64,000 bases of DNA from Pseudomonadota bacterium (GCA_031119395.1 JAVHYA010000013.1:21339-85338); one strand, 5' to 3'; positions 45,900 through 55,737 are shown, numbered from the stretch's first letter. A program made the numbers and translations. Notes: generated by a model from the sequence alone, not told the origin.

Positions 45900-46676
45900 T
45901 CAGCCGGCCGTGGCCTGCGCCAGCGCGATGTACTCGGACACGGGCACTTCCTCGGCGCGGCGCTGGGTGTCGAAGCTGCCGGCGAACTGCTGCGCCTCGA
46001 GCCAGCGGCCCAGCGTGTGGCGAAGCAGCTTGCGGCGCTGGCTGAAGGCGAGCTGGACGAGCGATTCGAGGTGAGCGACGTCGACCGGCGCCGGTTCGGC
46101 GCGCGGCACCATGCGCACCACCGCGCTGTCCACCCGCGGCGGTGGCTCGAAGCTGCCCGGCGGCACGAACAGGATGTTCTCCATCGCGTAGCGCCACTGC
46201 AGCATCACCGACAGCCGGCCGTAGTCCGCCGTGGCCGGCGCCGCCACCATGCGGTCGATCACTTCCTTCTGCAGCATGAAGTGCTGGTCGGCCACGCGGT
46301 CGGCCCAGCGAAGCAGGTGGAAGAGGATGGGCGTCGAGATGTTGTAGGGCAGGTTGCCCACCACGCGCAGCGCGGCGCGGCCTTCGCCGGCGAGGCGGTC
46401 GGCCAGGGCGCCGAAGTCGACCTTGAGCACGTCGGACTCGACCACGTCGAGCTGCGCATGGCCGCGCAGGCGGGCGGCGAGGTCGCGGTCGAGCTCGATC
46501 ACCGTGAGCCGGCCCAGGCGCTCGACCAGGGGCTGCGTGAGTGCCGCCAGGCCGGGGCCGATCTCGACCATCGGATCGCCCGGCTTGGGCGCGATCTCGC
46601 GCACGATCGCATCGATGATCGCGCCGTCGGACAGGAAGTGCTGGCCGAAGCGCTTGCGCGGCGCGTGCGCCTTCAT
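45900..46676 (-). CDS. rsmA: 16S rRNA (adenine1518/1519-N6) dimethyltransferase
   Basis: A 258-residue KsgA/RsmA enzyme that dimethylates two adjacent adenosines near the 3' end of 16S rRNA during 30S assembly. Motifs: [14 protein letters not shown] at the start, [15 protein letters not shown] for SAM binding, and [18 protein letters not shown] with the NLPY catalytic motif. It is full length. Its ATG lies 7 bases after the surA stop, so it is the last gene of the lptD-surA-rsmA operon; pdxA, which often sits between, is absent. Confidence 0.97.
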   Translation of the reverse strand: MKAHAPRKRFGQHFLSDGAIIDAIVREIAPKPGDPMVEIGPGLAALTQPLVERLGRLTVIELDRDLAARLRGHAQLDVVESDVLKVDFGALADRLAGEGRAALRVVGNLPYNISTPILFHLLRWADRVADQHFMLQKEVIDRMVAAPATADYGRLSVMLQWRYAMENILFVPPGSFEPPPRVDSAVVRMVPRAEPAPVDVAHLESLVQLAFSQRRKLLRHTLGRWLEAQQFAGSFDTQRRAEEVPVSEYIALAQATAG

Positions 46677-46683
46677 GTGCGCA

Positions 46684-48117
46684 TCAGGACTGCGGCGGCT
46701 CGCGCAGTTCGACGTAGGCGCGGTTGCGCACTTCCTGGGCCCAGGCCTCGTAGGCGTCGTCCATCTTCTTGTCGCGCAGCGCGTTGCGGGCGGCCGTGCG
46801 CAGCTCCTCGGGATTGAGCTTGGCGTCGCGCCGGCCCTCCACCTGGATCAGGTGCACGCCGAAGCGCGTGCTGATCGGGTCGCTGATCTGGCCCGGTTGC
46901 AGGCGGCTCATCGCGTCCTCGAACTCGGGCACGAACGTGCCCGGCACCGTCCAGCCCAGCTCGCCGCCGTTGCGGGCGCTGCCGGTGTCCTGCGACTGGT
47001 CGCGCGCCAGCGTGGCGAAGTCGGCCGTGCCGCTCTGGATGCGGCGCTTGAAGTCGTTGAGCAGGGCCACGACCTGTTCGGGCGTGCGGTTGCCGTCCGG
47101 ACGGATGAGGATGTGGCGCACCTGGGTCTGCGTCACCACGCCGTCGGCACCGGCGCTCGCGCGCTCGCGCGCCAGCACCTTGATCACGTGGAAGCCGGCG
47201 CCCGAGCGCACCGGGCCCGCGATACCGCCCACCGGGGTGGACTGCGTGCTCTCGACGAACAGCGGCGGATAGCGGTCGGCGTTTCGCAGCCCCAGCGCGC
47301 CGCCGTTGCTGCGCGCGTCGGGGGCGTCCGATGCCTCCGCCGCCAGCTTGGCGAAGTCTTCACCGGCCTGCGCACGCCGGGCGATGTCCTGCGCGCGCTT
47401 CTGCAGCGCCGCCACCTGCGAGGCGCTGGCGTTCTCGGGCACGGCCACCAGCACCTGCGCCAGGTTGATGTCCTGTGCGCCGGGGGCGTTGGCCCCGCCG
47501 CGCTGGTCCCGCAGGAACTGGTCGACCTCGGCGTCGCTGACCTTGACCTTGGATTCGAGTTCGCGCTCGCGCAGCCGGGTGAGCAGCAGCTGCTTGCGCA
47601 CGTTGGCGCGGAACTCGTCGCGCGAGAGGCCCGCCTGGGCGATGCGCTGCTGCAGCTCGGGAACGCTCAGGTTGTTCTGCCGCGCCACGACGGCGACGCC
47701 CTGGTCGACCGCCGTGTCGTCGACGCGCACGCCCTGCTCCTTGGCCAGCTGCAGCTGCGCCTTCTCGGAGATGAGCTGCTCGAGCACCTGCCTGGCGAGC
47801 TGTGCACGCGGCATGCGCTCGATCTCGGGCCCACCGTCCTGCAACACCCGCTCGATGCGCTTCTGCACCTCGGTGTTGGTGATGGGCTCCGAATTGACCA
47901 GCGCCACGATGAATTCGGCGGCCCGCTGGGCCTGCGGGGCCGCGGGCGGCCGGGCATTGGCGGGCGGCACCGCGACCGCGGGTCCGGCGCGCATGATGTC
48001 GGTGATGCCCATCGGGCGCTGCGCGCGCTGCTGCTGCGCGCGCTGGGTCTGGGCCACGGCGGTGGTCGCCAGCGCGGCCGCACAGGCCAGCGCGAGGGTG
48101 GAACGCAGGAAGTTCAT
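46684..48117 (-). CDS. surA: Periplasmic chaperone/peptidyl-prolyl isomerase SurA
   Basis: A 477-residue outer-membrane-protein chaperone. The signal peptide ends near TAVAQ and a Pro/Ala/Gln-rich linker (about 24-65) follows. The SurA N-domain is about 70-220 ([18 protein letters not shown]). Two parvulin domains follow: the first from about 225 ([15 protein letters not shown]), the second from about 345 ([37 protein letters not shown]). It escorts LptD and other barrels, which fits its place between lptD and rsmA. Confidence 0.95.
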   Translation of the reverse strand: MNFLRSTLALACAAALATTAVAQTQRAQQQRAQRPMGITDIMRAGPAVAVPPANARPPAAPQAQRAAEFIVALVNSEPITNTEVQKRIERVLQDGGPEIERMPRAQLARQVLEQLISEKAQLQLAKEQGVRVDDTAVDQGVAVVARQNNLSVPELQQRIAQAGLSRDEFRANVRKQLLLTRLRERELESKVKVSDAEVDQFLRDQRGGANAPGAQDINLAQVLVAVPENASASQVAALQKRAQDIARRAQAGEDFAKLAAEASDAPDARSNGGALGLRNADRYPPLFVESTQSTPVGGIAGPVRSGAGFHVIKVLARERASAGADGVVTQTQVRHILIRPDGNRTPEQVVALLNDFKRRIQSGTADFATLARDQSQDTGSARNGGELGWTVPGTFVPEFEDAMSRLQPGQISDPISTRFGVHLIQVEGRRDAKLNPEELRTAARNALRDKKMDDAYEAWAQEVRNRAYVELREPPQS

Positions 48118-48142
48118 GGCGATGTCCTTGCTCGGGGCGAAC

Positions 48143-50635
48143 TCAGTCGTAGTTGGTGAAGCGGCTCGGCGCCGGGATGGGCGAGCGCAGCGGCTGGTAG
48201 CGCGGCACGTTGAGCTGCAGGGTCTGCATGGGGCTGGAGCCCAGGCTGGAGAAGCCCAGGAACTCCAGCTGGAACATGATCCGCTTGGTCGACGTGGCCA
48301 GGCCGGTGCTGGTCTTCTCCAGCACGATCCGGCCGATGTAGCAGCAGCCGTCGTATTCCAGGCCGATGATGGCATCGGTCACGCCGGGCCGGTCTCCGGC
48401 ATTGGCATACACCGGGCGCCCGAGGGCGTTGAACGACGAGGGCTTGTCGCGCAGGCTGTAGTTGAGCCGGCCCACGGCGTACCAGCGGCCGCCGCCCTGG
48501 CCCCGGCCGGGGCCGAGGTCCTTGCCCTTGTCGCCCCACAGGTCGTTCAGGGGCCACTGCCAGCCCAGGTCGATCGACTCGTTGCCCGCCCCGTTGGGCG
48601 AGATGCGGTCGGCCTGGTAGCGGTACGACACGCTCAGCGTCCGGTAGGGCCCGGGGGTGTAGCGCGCGGTGATGGTGCTGCGGTTGGAGCGCCGGTCGTC
48701 GGGGTTGTACTGCAGCGTCGTGTCCAGGCTCCACTTGGGGCTCAGGTTGACCTGTGCGCCGAGCATCAGGTCGCTGGATCGATCGGTCGCGGGCAGGGTG
48801 CCCGCCGTGGTGAAGGTGGCGCCGCCGACCACGTTGGTCAGCGTCGGCATGGTCACGCGCTGGTCGGAGAAGCGCCGCCGCTGCGCGATGCCGAAGCGCG
48901 CCAGTTCGGCACCGCTGTCCGGATCGAGCAGGCGCGAGGTCAGGCCCAGCGTGAGCGCGTTGGTCGACGAGATGCGGTCGTTGCCCGAGAACTCGTTCTC
49001 GGTGAACAGCGTGGCGAAGCTGAAGTCGTTGGCCGCCGTGTCGTACACCGGCAGCCGGCTCTGGTCGCGGTAGGGCGTGTAGACGTAGAAGGCGCGCGGC
49101 TCCAGCGTCTGGCGGAAGGCCTTGCCGAACAGGTTGACGTCACGCTCGAAGGTCATGCCGCTGTCGAGGCTGAAGGTCGGCACGGTGCGCGTGGCCGAGG
49201 TGCGGCCATCGGACAGCGGACCGTCCAGCTGGTACGTGGTGGCGTGCAGCTGCACCTTGGGCGTGATGTATGCGCCCGGCGTCGTGAAGGGCCGGCTCAG
49301 GCTCGCGAGCGCGTAGGCACGGTCGCCGTTGGGCTGGCCCTGTTCCTCCGTGCGGGCGCGAAAACGCGTGAAATCGGTGTTCAGCGAGAAGTCGAAGCCG
49401 TTCCAGTCGTACTTGGCATAGTTGGCCGTGAGTTGCGGCAGGCGGTCGTAGGGCGGGACGATCGGCGCCGCCGAGTACTGCAGCGTCTGGTACGACAGCG
49501 CGCGCACCTGGCCGCTCCAGTCGCCCTTGCTCCAGTTCAGGGAGCCGTCGATCGGCAGCAGGCGGGTGACCAGCGACGGCGTGCGGTTGAAGTCGCGCCA
49601 GTAATCGTCGTCGCTGACGCGGTTGGCGTCGAGGTTCAGGTTCAGCGAATCGAGGCCGATCTTGGGGGCATCGAATTTCTGCCGGTACTTGCCCCACAGG
49701 CCCCAGCGGTCGCGGTTGCGCAGCCGGTCGTCGGGCATGTAGTCCAGGCGCACCTCGCCGCTGTAGTCCTTCTCGAGGAAGCGGAACTCGTTGGCCACGT
49801 TGATGCCGCGCTTGCTCATCACCGTGGGGGTGAAGGTGGCGTCGCGGTTGGGTGCGATGTTCCAGTAGTAGGGCAGCGCGAGTTCGAGGCCGTTCACGCT
49901 GTCCACGCCGATCGTGGGCGGCAGGAAGCCGCTCTTGCGTTCGTTGTTCAGCGGAAAGCTCACGCTCGGGATCGGCGGCGTGCTCACCCCCATGAAGGTG
50001 AGCTTCACGTTCTCGGCCGTGCCGACGTTCTCTTCGTTGTCGGTGCGCAGGTTGGCGGCGCTGAGGAACCACGCCGGCATCCAGCCCGGGTAGTCCTCGC
50101 GGCGGCAGGTGGTGTAGGTGGCGCGGCGCGCGATGGCGCGGTCGGCATCGACGAAGTCGACGCGCTCGGCCTCGCCGTGGGCACCGGTGGCCAGCAGCTT
50201 GTAGCGCACGTTGTTGAAGAAGCCCTCGAAGGTCTCGACCTTGAGTTCGAGCTGCGGGCCTTCGTACACGTTCCCGGCCTGGTTCACGCGCACGTTGCCG
50301 CTGGCCTTGGCCAGGTCGTCCGGCTGGTAGTACTCCAGCCGGTCGGCGTGGATCACGGTGTCGCCGCGGCGCAGCGACGCGTTGCCTTCGACGATGGTTT
50401 CGAGGTCGGGCCGGCCGGACACCCGGTCGCCCTCGACGATGCTGGGGCGCTGGCCGCGCTCGGTCGGCGCAATGGTCTCGGCCAGCATCGGCGTGCGCTT
50501 GAGCACCAGCGGTGCATCCGGCTCGCCGCCCGCCTGGGCCCAGGCGCCGTGCGCATGCAGCAGGGCGAGCGTCAGCAGCGCCAGAGGCAACGGCGGCAGG
50601 CACCGCGGCCGGGGCGCTCGGTTCGGATCAGGCAT
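48143..50635 (-). CDS. lptD: LPS-assembly outer-membrane protein LptD
   Basis: An 830-residue barrel that inserts lipopolysaccharide into the outer leaflet with LptE. The signal peptide ends HGAWAQA. The N-terminal OstA/jellyroll domain is about 60-190 (GDRVSGRPDLETIVEGNASL region). The large C-terminal barrel follows, with NVGTAENVKLTFMGVSTPPIPS and a long series of amphipathic strands. The cysteine pair (TTCRREDY and DGCCYIG) may provide the disulphides LptD needs. First gene of lptD-surA-rsmA, divergent from amgK. Confidence 0.95.
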   Translation of the reverse strand: MPDPNRAPRPRCLPPLPLALLTLALLHAHGAWAQAGGEPDAPLVLKRTPMLAETIAPTERGQRPSIVEGDRVSGRPDLETIVEGNASLRRGDTVIHADRLEYYQPDDLAKASGNVRVNQAGNVYEGPQLELKVETFEGFFNNVRYKLLATGAHGEAERVDFVDADRAIARRATYTTCRREDYPGWMPAWFLSAANLRTDNEENVGTAENVKLTFMGVSTPPIPSVSFPLNNERKSGFLPPTIGVDSVNGLELALPYYWNIAPNRDATFTPTVMSKRGINVANEFRFLEKDYSGEVRLDYMPDDRLRNRDRWGLWGKYRQKFDAPKIGLDSLNLNLDANRVSDDDYWRDFNRTPSLVTRLLPIDGSLNWSKGDWSGQVRALSYQTLQYSAAPIVPPYDRLPQLTANYAKYDWNGFDFSLNTDFTRFRARTEEQGQPNGDRAYALASLSRPFTTPGAYITPKVQLHATTYQLDGPLSDGRTSATRTVPTFSLDSGMTFERDVNLFGKAFRQTLEPRAFYVYTPYRDQSRLPVYDTAANDFSFATLFTENEFSGNDRISSTNALTLGLTSRLLDPDSGAELARFGIAQRRRFSDQRVTMPTLTNVVGGATFTTAGTLPATDRSSDLMLGAQVNLSPKWSLDTTLQYNPDDRRSNRSTITARYTPGPYRTLSVSYRYQADRISPNGAGNESIDLGWQWPLNDLWGDKGKDLGPGRGQGGGRWYAVGRLNYSLRDKPSSFNALGRPVYANAGDRPGVTDAIIGLEYDGCCYIGRIVLEKTSTGLATSTKRIMFQLEFLGFSSLGSSPMQTLQLNVPRYQPLRSPIPAPSRFTNYD

Positions 50636-50778
50636 CGGTACGGAACGGCAATCTTGGGTCGAAGGGGCCACGCGGGCCGGCCCTGCGTGACGCGCGGCGT
50701 CCGGGGCCGGGCACTGCGGGCTCCGCCAGCGGCCGCAAGCCTGCAGCGCAGGGCGGATTTGTAGAATCGAGATTATCC

Positions 50779-51912
50779 ATGACAGCCCCTTTGCCCCCGG
50801 CCGCCGGCCCTGAACGACCGAGCCTGCCGGGTGTGCCGCCGGCGTCCACCCCCGCCGCACCCGTGGCCTGGGCCGATCCGGCCCGCGCCGAAGCCTTCGC
50901 CCGCTGGATCGAGGCGATCGCGCCCGCCCAGGGGCTGCGGGCCGACACCGTGCGGCTGGCCTCGGCCGACGCCAGCTTCCGCCGCTACCTGCGCGTCGAC
51001 ACCACCACGCCGGGCCTGGCACGCATCGTGATGGACGCGCCGCCCGACAAGGAGGACAGCCGCCCCTTCGTGAAGGTGGCGGCCTTGATGCGCGACGCCG
51101 GCGTGACCGCGCCCGAGGTGCTCGCCTGGGACGAGCCGCAGGGCTTCATGCTGCTGGACGACCTGGGCCGGCAAACGATGCTGGACCGCATCGACCGCGA
51201 GCACGCCGAGGCCAACCGGCCGCGCTACGAACAAGCCATCGACGCACTGATCCGCTGGCAGCTCGCCTCGAAGGCCGGCGTGCTGCCGCCCTACGACGCC
51301 GCGCTGCTGCAGCGCGAGCTGCAACTCTTCCCCGACTGGTACCTCGCCAGGCACCGCGGCGTCGCGGTCGAGGGCAAGCTGCAGGAAACGCTGGACAAGA
51401 CCTTCGCACTGATCGTCCAGCAGAACCTGCGCGCCGCGCCGGTGTACGTGCACCGCGACTTCATGCCCCGCAACCTGATGGTCAGGGGCGACAGCGAGAC
51501 ATCCCTCGGCGTGTTGGACTTCCAGGACGCGGTCTACGGGCCCATCACCTACGACATCGCCAGCCTGATGCGCGATGCCTTCCTGAGCTGGGACGAGGAC
51601 TTCGTCATCGACATCACCGTGCGCTACTGGCAGGCGGCGCGCCGGGCCGGGCTGCCGGTCGACGAGGACTTCGGTGACTTCTACCGCGCCGTGGAGTGGA
51701 TGGGCCTGCAGCGGCACCTGAAGGTCGCGGGCATCTTCGCCCGCCTCACGCTGCGCGACGGCAAGCCCAAGTACCTGGCCGACACGCCGCGCTTCATCGC
51801 CTACATCCGCGCCACGGCCGGCCGCTACCGCGAGCTGACGCCGCTGCTGCGCCTGGTCGACCAGGTCGAGGGCACCGAGGCCGCGACCGGCTACGCCTTC
51901 GGCCGGATGTGA
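50779..51912 (+). CDS. amgK: Anomeric MurNAc/GlcNAc kinase AmgK-like phosphotransferase
   Basis: A 377-residue aminoglycoside-phosphotransferase-fold kinase. Catalytic loop VYVHRDFMPRNLMV (His-Arg-Asp with Asn) and metal motif GVLDFQDAVYGPI are intact. Family synteny beside lptD matches AmgK of Pseudomonas, which phosphorylates MurNAc at the anomeric carbon in peptidoglycan recycling. Its usual partner murU is not next to it but may be the gene near 23.5 kb. The N-terminal ~40 residues are a Pro/Ala-rich extension; the start could be later. Confidence 0.88.
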   Translation: MTAPLPPAAGPERPSLPGVPPASTPAAPVAWADPARAEAFARWIEAIAPAQGLRADTVRLASADASFRRYLRVDTTTPGLARIVMDAPPDKEDSRPFVKVAALMRDAGVTAPEVLAWDEPQGFMLLDDLGRQTMLDRIDREHAEANRPRYEQAIDALIRWQLASKAGVLPPYDAALLQRELQLFPDWYLARHRGVAVEGKLQETLDKTFALIVQQNLRAAPVYVHRDFMPRNLMVRGDSETSLGVLDFQDAVYGPITYDIASLMRDAFLSWDEDFVIDITVRYWQAARRAGLPVDEDFGDFYRAVEWMGLQRHLKVAGIFARLTLRDGKPKYLADTPRFIAYIRATAGRYRELTPLLRLVDQVEGTEAATGYAFGRM

Positions 51913-51923
51913 TTGGTTTGCAA

Positions 51924-51981
51924 GCCAGATCGGCCTGCAGCGCCCGTCCCGCTTGCGTAGACAGCTATTGATTTCATAGCA
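51924..51981 (-). repeat. Dispersed 58-bp element, copy 9
   Basis: Reverse orientation: GCCAGATCGGCCTGCAGCGC, CCGTCCCGCTTGCGTAGACA, GCTATTGATTTCATAG. It ends three bases before the rsmE ATG, so it forms the whole 5' leader of rsmE after amgK. Confidence 0.88.
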
Positions 51982-51984
51982 TCC

Positions 51985-52710
51985 ATGCCGCGCATCCATT
52001 GCCCCGACGCCTTGAGCCCCGGCCAGTCGCTGGCCCTGCCGGCCGGTGCCGCACGCCATGTGCAGGTGCTGCGCCTGCAACCCGGCGACGCCTTGACGCT
52101 CTTCGACGGCCGCGGCGGCGAATACGCAGCGACCGTCCAGCGCATGGGCCGCAGCGACGTGCAGGTGCAGGTCGGCCCCCACGACCCGGTGGAGCGCGAG
52201 GCGCCGAAGGCCGTGCACCTCGCGGTCGGCATGCCGGCCAACGAACGCATGGACTGGCTGGTCGAGAAGGCCGCCGAGCTGGGCGTGGCCAGCATCCAGC
52301 CCCTGGTGACGGCCCATGGCGTGCTGCGGCTGGCCGGCGAGCGGGCCGAGAAGAAGCGCGCCCACTGGCAGGCGGTGGCCATCGCTGCCTGCGAACAGTG
52401 CGGCCGCAACCGCGTGCCGCCGGTGCATGCGCCCCAGGGTTTCGACACGTGGATGGCCGCGCTGCCGGACGCGGACGGCGCGCGCCTGCTGCTGGCCTTC
52501 GCGCCCGACGCCAAGGCATTGCCCGACAGCACGGCGGTGGGCGCCACCGACATCACCGTGTTGAGCGGCCCCGAAGGCGGGCTCAACGCGCAGGAAGAAG
52601 CGGCCGCACGTGCACGCGGCTTTCAGGCCGTGACGCTGGGGCCCCGCGTGCTGCGCGCAGAGACGGCCGCCCTCGCGGCGCTCGTGGGCTTGCTGGCGCT
52701 GCCCGCCTGA
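51985..52710 (+). CDS. rsmE: 16S rRNA (uracil1498-N3)-methyltransferase
   Basis: A 241-residue SPOUT methyltransferase. N-terminal PUA-like RNA-binding domain (about 1-65, with HVQVLRLQPGDALTLFDGRG core VLRLQPGDALTLFDG). C-terminal knot: the SAM loops are VLSGPEGGLNAQEE and TLGPRVLRAETAALAAL. It methylates U1498 in helix 44 of 16S rRNA. No Shine-Dalgarno is obvious, because the bases before ATG belong to a dispersed repeat. Its last 88 bases overlap the end of the convergent lysR gene. Confidence 0.94.
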   Translation: MPRIHCPDALSPGQSLALPAGAARHVQVLRLQPGDALTLFDGRGGEYAATVQRMGRSDVQVQVGPHDPVEREAPKAVHLAVGMPANERMDWLVEKAAELGVASIQPLVTAHGVLRLAGERAEKKRAHWQAVAIAACEQCGRNRVPPVHAPQGFDTWMAALPDADGARLLLAFAPDAKALPDSTAVGATDITVLSGPEGGLNAQEEAAARARGFQAVTLGPRVLRAETAALAALVGLLALPA

Positions 52711-53600
52711 TCGGCCGCGGCCGACGCCGCCAGCCAGGCCGCGAACGCCTCCACCAGGGCATCGCCGACCTTGTGGGGCGCCACGAACACGCTGTAGCCG
52801 CGGGCACTGCGGCCTTCGCGGGGGTGCGCCTGCACCAGTTCGCCGGCGTGCAGCTCGCGCTCGACGCAGTAGCGCGGCACCAGCCCCACGCCCAGGTCGG
52901 CATGCACCGCCTCGACGAGCATCGAGAACAGGTCGAAGCGGTGCCCGCTCGCGGCGTGCATCGGCCGGCGCGCGATGCCGGCCCCGTCGAACCAGGCCTC
53001 CCACGCGCCCAGCCGCGAGCTCAGTTGCAGCAGCGGCACGTCGCGGAAGTCGCCGCGCGCCGCCGCGCGCTGCCAGCGCGAGCCCGGCGCGCTCACCACC
53101 ACGCAGGTCTCGGGCATCAGCGGCCGTGCCTGCGCACCCGCCCACGCTGCGTCGTCGTACTGCACCGCCACGTCGAAGGCCGGCTCCTCCATGTAGATCT
53201 GCGTCGGGAAGACCTGCAGGTGCAGGCTGCAGGCCGGCTGCAGCGCGGCGAAGGCGGGCAGGCGCGGCACCAGCCAGCGCTCGGCGAAGACCGGCACCGC
53301 ACCCACCAGCAGGCGCGTGCCGTCGGGGCGCTGCGCCATCGCCTCCAGCGTGTGGTTCTCCAGGCGCAAGAGGTCGCCCGCGATCTGCGCGTGGTAGCGC
53401 CGGCCGGCGTCGGTGAGCGCCGAGCCGCGCGCCGTGCGCTGCACCAGCCGCACGCCGAGCTGGGCCTCGAGCTGGCGCAGCTGCTGGCTCACGGCGCTGT
53501 GCGTGAGGCACAGTTCCTCGGCCGCCTTGACCACGCCATGGTGGCGGGCCACGGCATCGAGCACGAGCAGGGCGCGGGTGGTGGGGATGTGGCGGCGCAT
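52623..53600 (-). CDS. LysR-family transcriptional regulator (GcvA-like)
   Basis: A 325-residue LTTR of the GcvA/AmpR-like group. HTH: RALLVLDAVARHHGVVKAAE, LTHSAVSQQLRQLEAQLG. The effector domain ends near FAAWLAASAA at about residue 290. The final ~30 residues (Ala/Ser/Thr-rich) are translated antisense to the rsmE end and are probably non-conserved. It is divergent from the M20 hydrolase gene across about 125 bases, the typical setting of an LTTR and its target. Confidence 0.9.
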   Translation of the reverse strand: MRRHIPTTRALLVLDAVARHHGVVKAAEELCLTHSAVSQQLRQLEAQLGVRLVQRTARGSALTDAGRRYHAQIAGDLLRLENHTLEAMAQRPDGTRLLVGAVPVFAERWLVPRLPAFAALQPACSLHLQVFPTQIYMEEPAFDVAVQYDDAAWAGAQARPLMPETCVVVSAPGSRWQRAAARGDFRDVPLLQLSSRLGAWEAWFDGAGIARRPMHAASGHRFDLFSMLVEAVHADLGVGLVPRYCVERELHAGELVQAHPREGRSARGYSVFVAPHKVGDALVEAFAAWLAASAAADQAGSASKPTSAARAAVSARSTRGPSVTA

Positions 53601-53726
53601 GTCAAAAAAACTGACGGCGCCGAAGATTAAAGCAGAGCAGGCCGGCGCGGGCCGGCCAACAATGTGCGGCTTCCCGTGCCAGCGCGCTCGCCCGCACCGA
53701 CCTCCCTTTTCACCGCCGAATCCGAC

Positions 53727-55088
53727 ATGCCCCAGCTGCAGCGCCCCTTCCTTTCCACCCTGGCCCTGGCGGTCGCCGTCCTGTGCACCGGCGCCGCCCA
53801 CGCCCAGACCTTCAGCGCCGTGGCGCCCACGCCCGCGCAGGTGCGCCCGGCGGTGGACCAGGCCTACACGCAGCTGCTGTCGGCACCGCAGGTGCAGCAA
53901 CTGCTCGAGGCGGTGAAGGCCGACCACGAGCGCTCGGTCGAGGACCTGCGGATGCTCACCGAGATCGAGGCGCCGCCCTTCAAGGAACACAAGCGCGCCG
54001 AGGCCTTTCTCGCCCGCATGAAGGCGCTGGGCCTGGCCGACGCGAGGATCGACGCCGAGGGCAACGTGGTGGGCCTGCGCAAGGGCACCGGCCACGGTCC
54101 GAAGCTGCTGATCTCGGCCCACCTGGACACGGTGTTCCCGGCCGGCACCGACGTGAAGGTGAAGGACCTGGGCAACGGCAGGCTCGCCGCGCCCGGCATC
54201 TCCGACGACACGCGCGGCCTGGCGGTGCTGCTGTCGTGGCTGAAGGTGCTGAACGACCACAACGTGCAGACCGTCGGCGACCTGCTCTTCGTTGGCAACG
54301 TGGGCGAGGAGGAGCTGGGCAACCTGCGCGGCATGAAGCGCATCTTCGCCGACCACCTCGACATCGACGGCATGGTCGGCCTGGAGCCGGCGCCCGATGG
54401 CAGCGTGCTGATCCTGGGCACCGGCAGCCACCGCTACGAAGTGAGCTTCAAGGGCCCGGGCGGTCACAGCTACGGCGCCTTCGGCCAGGTGCCCAGCGCG
54501 ATCCACGGCATGGGCCGCGCGATCGCGAAGATCGCCGAGGTGAAGACGCCGAGCTTCCCCAAGACCACCTTCACCGTCGGCACCGTGAGCGGCGGCACCT
54601 CGGTCAACACCATCGCGCCCGAGGCCAGGATGGCGGTGGACATCCGCTCCGACCAGATGGAGCCGCTGCTGGAGACCGAGAAGAAGATCCTCGCGGCCAT
54701 CGACGAGGCGGTGGTCGAGGAGAACAAGCGCTGGAACGTGAACACGCTGAGCGTGAGCACCCGGCTCATCGGCGACCGCCCGGGCGGCAGGACGCCGCCG
54801 GATTCGGTGATCGTCGAGGCGGCCACGCGCGCCAATGCCTCCTTCGGCCACAGGACGCTGCTGTCGGGCGCCAGCACCGACGCCAACGTGCCGATGTCGC
54901 TCGGCATCCCGGCCATCATCGTGGGCGGGGGCGGCAAGACCGGCGGCTTCCATGCGATGAGCGAGTGGATCGACCTGACCGACGCCTGGAAGGGCGCGCA
55001 GAACTCGCTGGTCACCGTGCTGGGCCTGGTCGGCGTGCAGGGCGTGACGCAGCCGCTGCTCGAGAAACGGCCGCCGCGCGCCAAGTAA
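53727..55088 (+). CDS. Exported M20-family metallohydrolase
   Basis: A 453-residue zinc peptidase-like enzyme. The signal peptide ends TGAAHAQ, so it acts in the periplasm. Metal ligands follow the M20 order: His in LLISAHLDTVFPAG, Asp in GISDDTRGLAV, Glu-Glu in VGNVGEEELGNL, Glu in MVGLEPAPDG and a final His in GGFHAMSEW. The dimerisation domain begins GTGSHRYEVSFKGPGGHSYG (core SFKGPGGHSYG). Likely substrates are peptides or acylated amino acids. It is probably controlled by the divergent LysR protein. Confidence 0.9.
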   Translation: MPQLQRPFLSTLALAVAVLCTGAAHAQTFSAVAPTPAQVRPAVDQAYTQLLSAPQVQQLLEAVKADHERSVEDLRMLTEIEAPPFKEHKRAEAFLARMKALGLADARIDAEGNVVGLRKGTGHGPKLLISAHLDTVFPAGTDVKVKDLGNGRLAAPGISDDTRGLAVLLSWLKVLNDHNVQTVGDLLFVGNVGEEELGNLRGMKRIFADHLDIDGMVGLEPAPDGSVLILGTGSHRYEVSFKGPGGHSYGAFGQVPSAIHGMGRAIAKIAEVKTPSFPKTTFTVGTVSGGTSVNTIAPEARMAVDIRSDQMEPLLETEKKILAAIDEAVVEENKRWNVNTLSVSTRLIGDRPGGRTPPDSVIVEAATRANASFGHRTLLSGASTDANVPMSLGIPAIIVGGGGKTGGFHAMSEWIDLTDAWKGAQNSLVTVLGLVGVQGVTQPLLEKRPPRAK

Positions 55089-55185
55089 TTCGTCACGATG
55101 GCCCTGTGCGGTCATCGGGGCGGGGTTGAGCCGGCCGCATGGCTGTTCAACAATGGCCGGCTCAGTCACACACAAGGAAAAGGCC

Positions 55186-55647
55186 ATGGGTCTGCTCGAT
55201 TCGGTTCTCGGTCAGGTGCTCGGCGGTGCCATGCAACAGCAGCACCCGCCAGGCGCACCGGGCGGGCTCGGCGGCCTGGGCGACCTGGGCAGCCTCGCCG
55301 GCGCACTGGGTGGCCTGCTGGCCGACAACGGCGGGCAGGGCGGCCTCGGCGGCCTGGTCGGCAAGTTCGAACAGGCGGGCCTGGGCGACGTCATCGGCTC
55401 GTGGATCGGCAACGGCGAGAACGCGCCGATCTCCGGCGGCCAGCTCGGCGAGGTGCTGGGTGGCGACGTGGTCTCGGGCCTGGCGCAGAAGCTGGGCATG
55501 AACGCCCAGACCCTGCTGCCCCTGCTGGCCGCGCTGCTGCCCCAGCTGATCAACCACCTGACGCCGCAGGGCCAGGCGCCCGCCCAGGGGCTGGGCAACC
55601 AGGACGACCTGCTGTCCTCGCTCAGCGGTTTGCTACAAAAAGGATAG
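55186..55647 (+). CDS. yidB: YidB-family protein (DUF937)
   Basis: A 153-residue Gly/Leu/Gln-rich protein. It begins MGLLDSVLGQVLGGAM, then a Gly-rich region (about 25-60), then the conserved ISGGQLGEVLGGDVVSGLAQKLGM and LLPLLAALLPQLINHLTPQG helices (shown in part). Role unknown; the family is abundant in proteobacteria. AAGGAAAAGG precedes the ATG. The last residues (LLQKG) and the TAG stop are inside a dispersed repeat, so the gene's natural end may have been replaced. Confidence 0.85.
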   Translation: MGLLDSVLGQVLGGAMQQQHPPGAPGGLGGLGDLGSLAGALGGLLADNGGQGGLGGLVGKFEQAGLGDVIGSWIGNGENAPISGGQLGEVLGGDVVSGLAQKLGMNAQTLLPLLAALLPQLINHLTPQGQAPAQGLGNQDDLLSSLSGLLQKG

Positions 55648-55690
55648 CTGCTCGCGCCCGGTGGACGGGCGTTGCAGGCCGATCTGGCTC
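55630..55690 (+). repeat. Dispersed 58-bp element, copy 10, overlapping the yidB stop
   Basis: Reads TTTGCTACAAAAAGGATAGC, TGCTCGCGCCCGGTGGACGG, GCGTTGCAGGCCGATCTGGC. The TAG of GGATAGCTG terminates yidB. Confidence 0.85.
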
Positions 55691-55710
55691 GAGGAATCCC
55701 CTGCAGCACG

Positions 55711-55737
55711 ACGGCGCCCTCCAGGGCGCCGTTTTTC
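55711..55737 (+). terminator. Intrinsic terminator after yidB
   Basis: ACGGCGCCCT-CC-AGGGCGCCGT is a 10-bp perfect stem followed by TTTT, 64 bases after the yidB stop and before the MFS gene. Confidence 0.85.

Noticed and set aside
47306..50764. A 1152-codon frame opposite surA and lptD
   Set aside because: A compositional shadow of two well-conserved genes; repetitive Arg/Ala/Val content and no recognisable domain.
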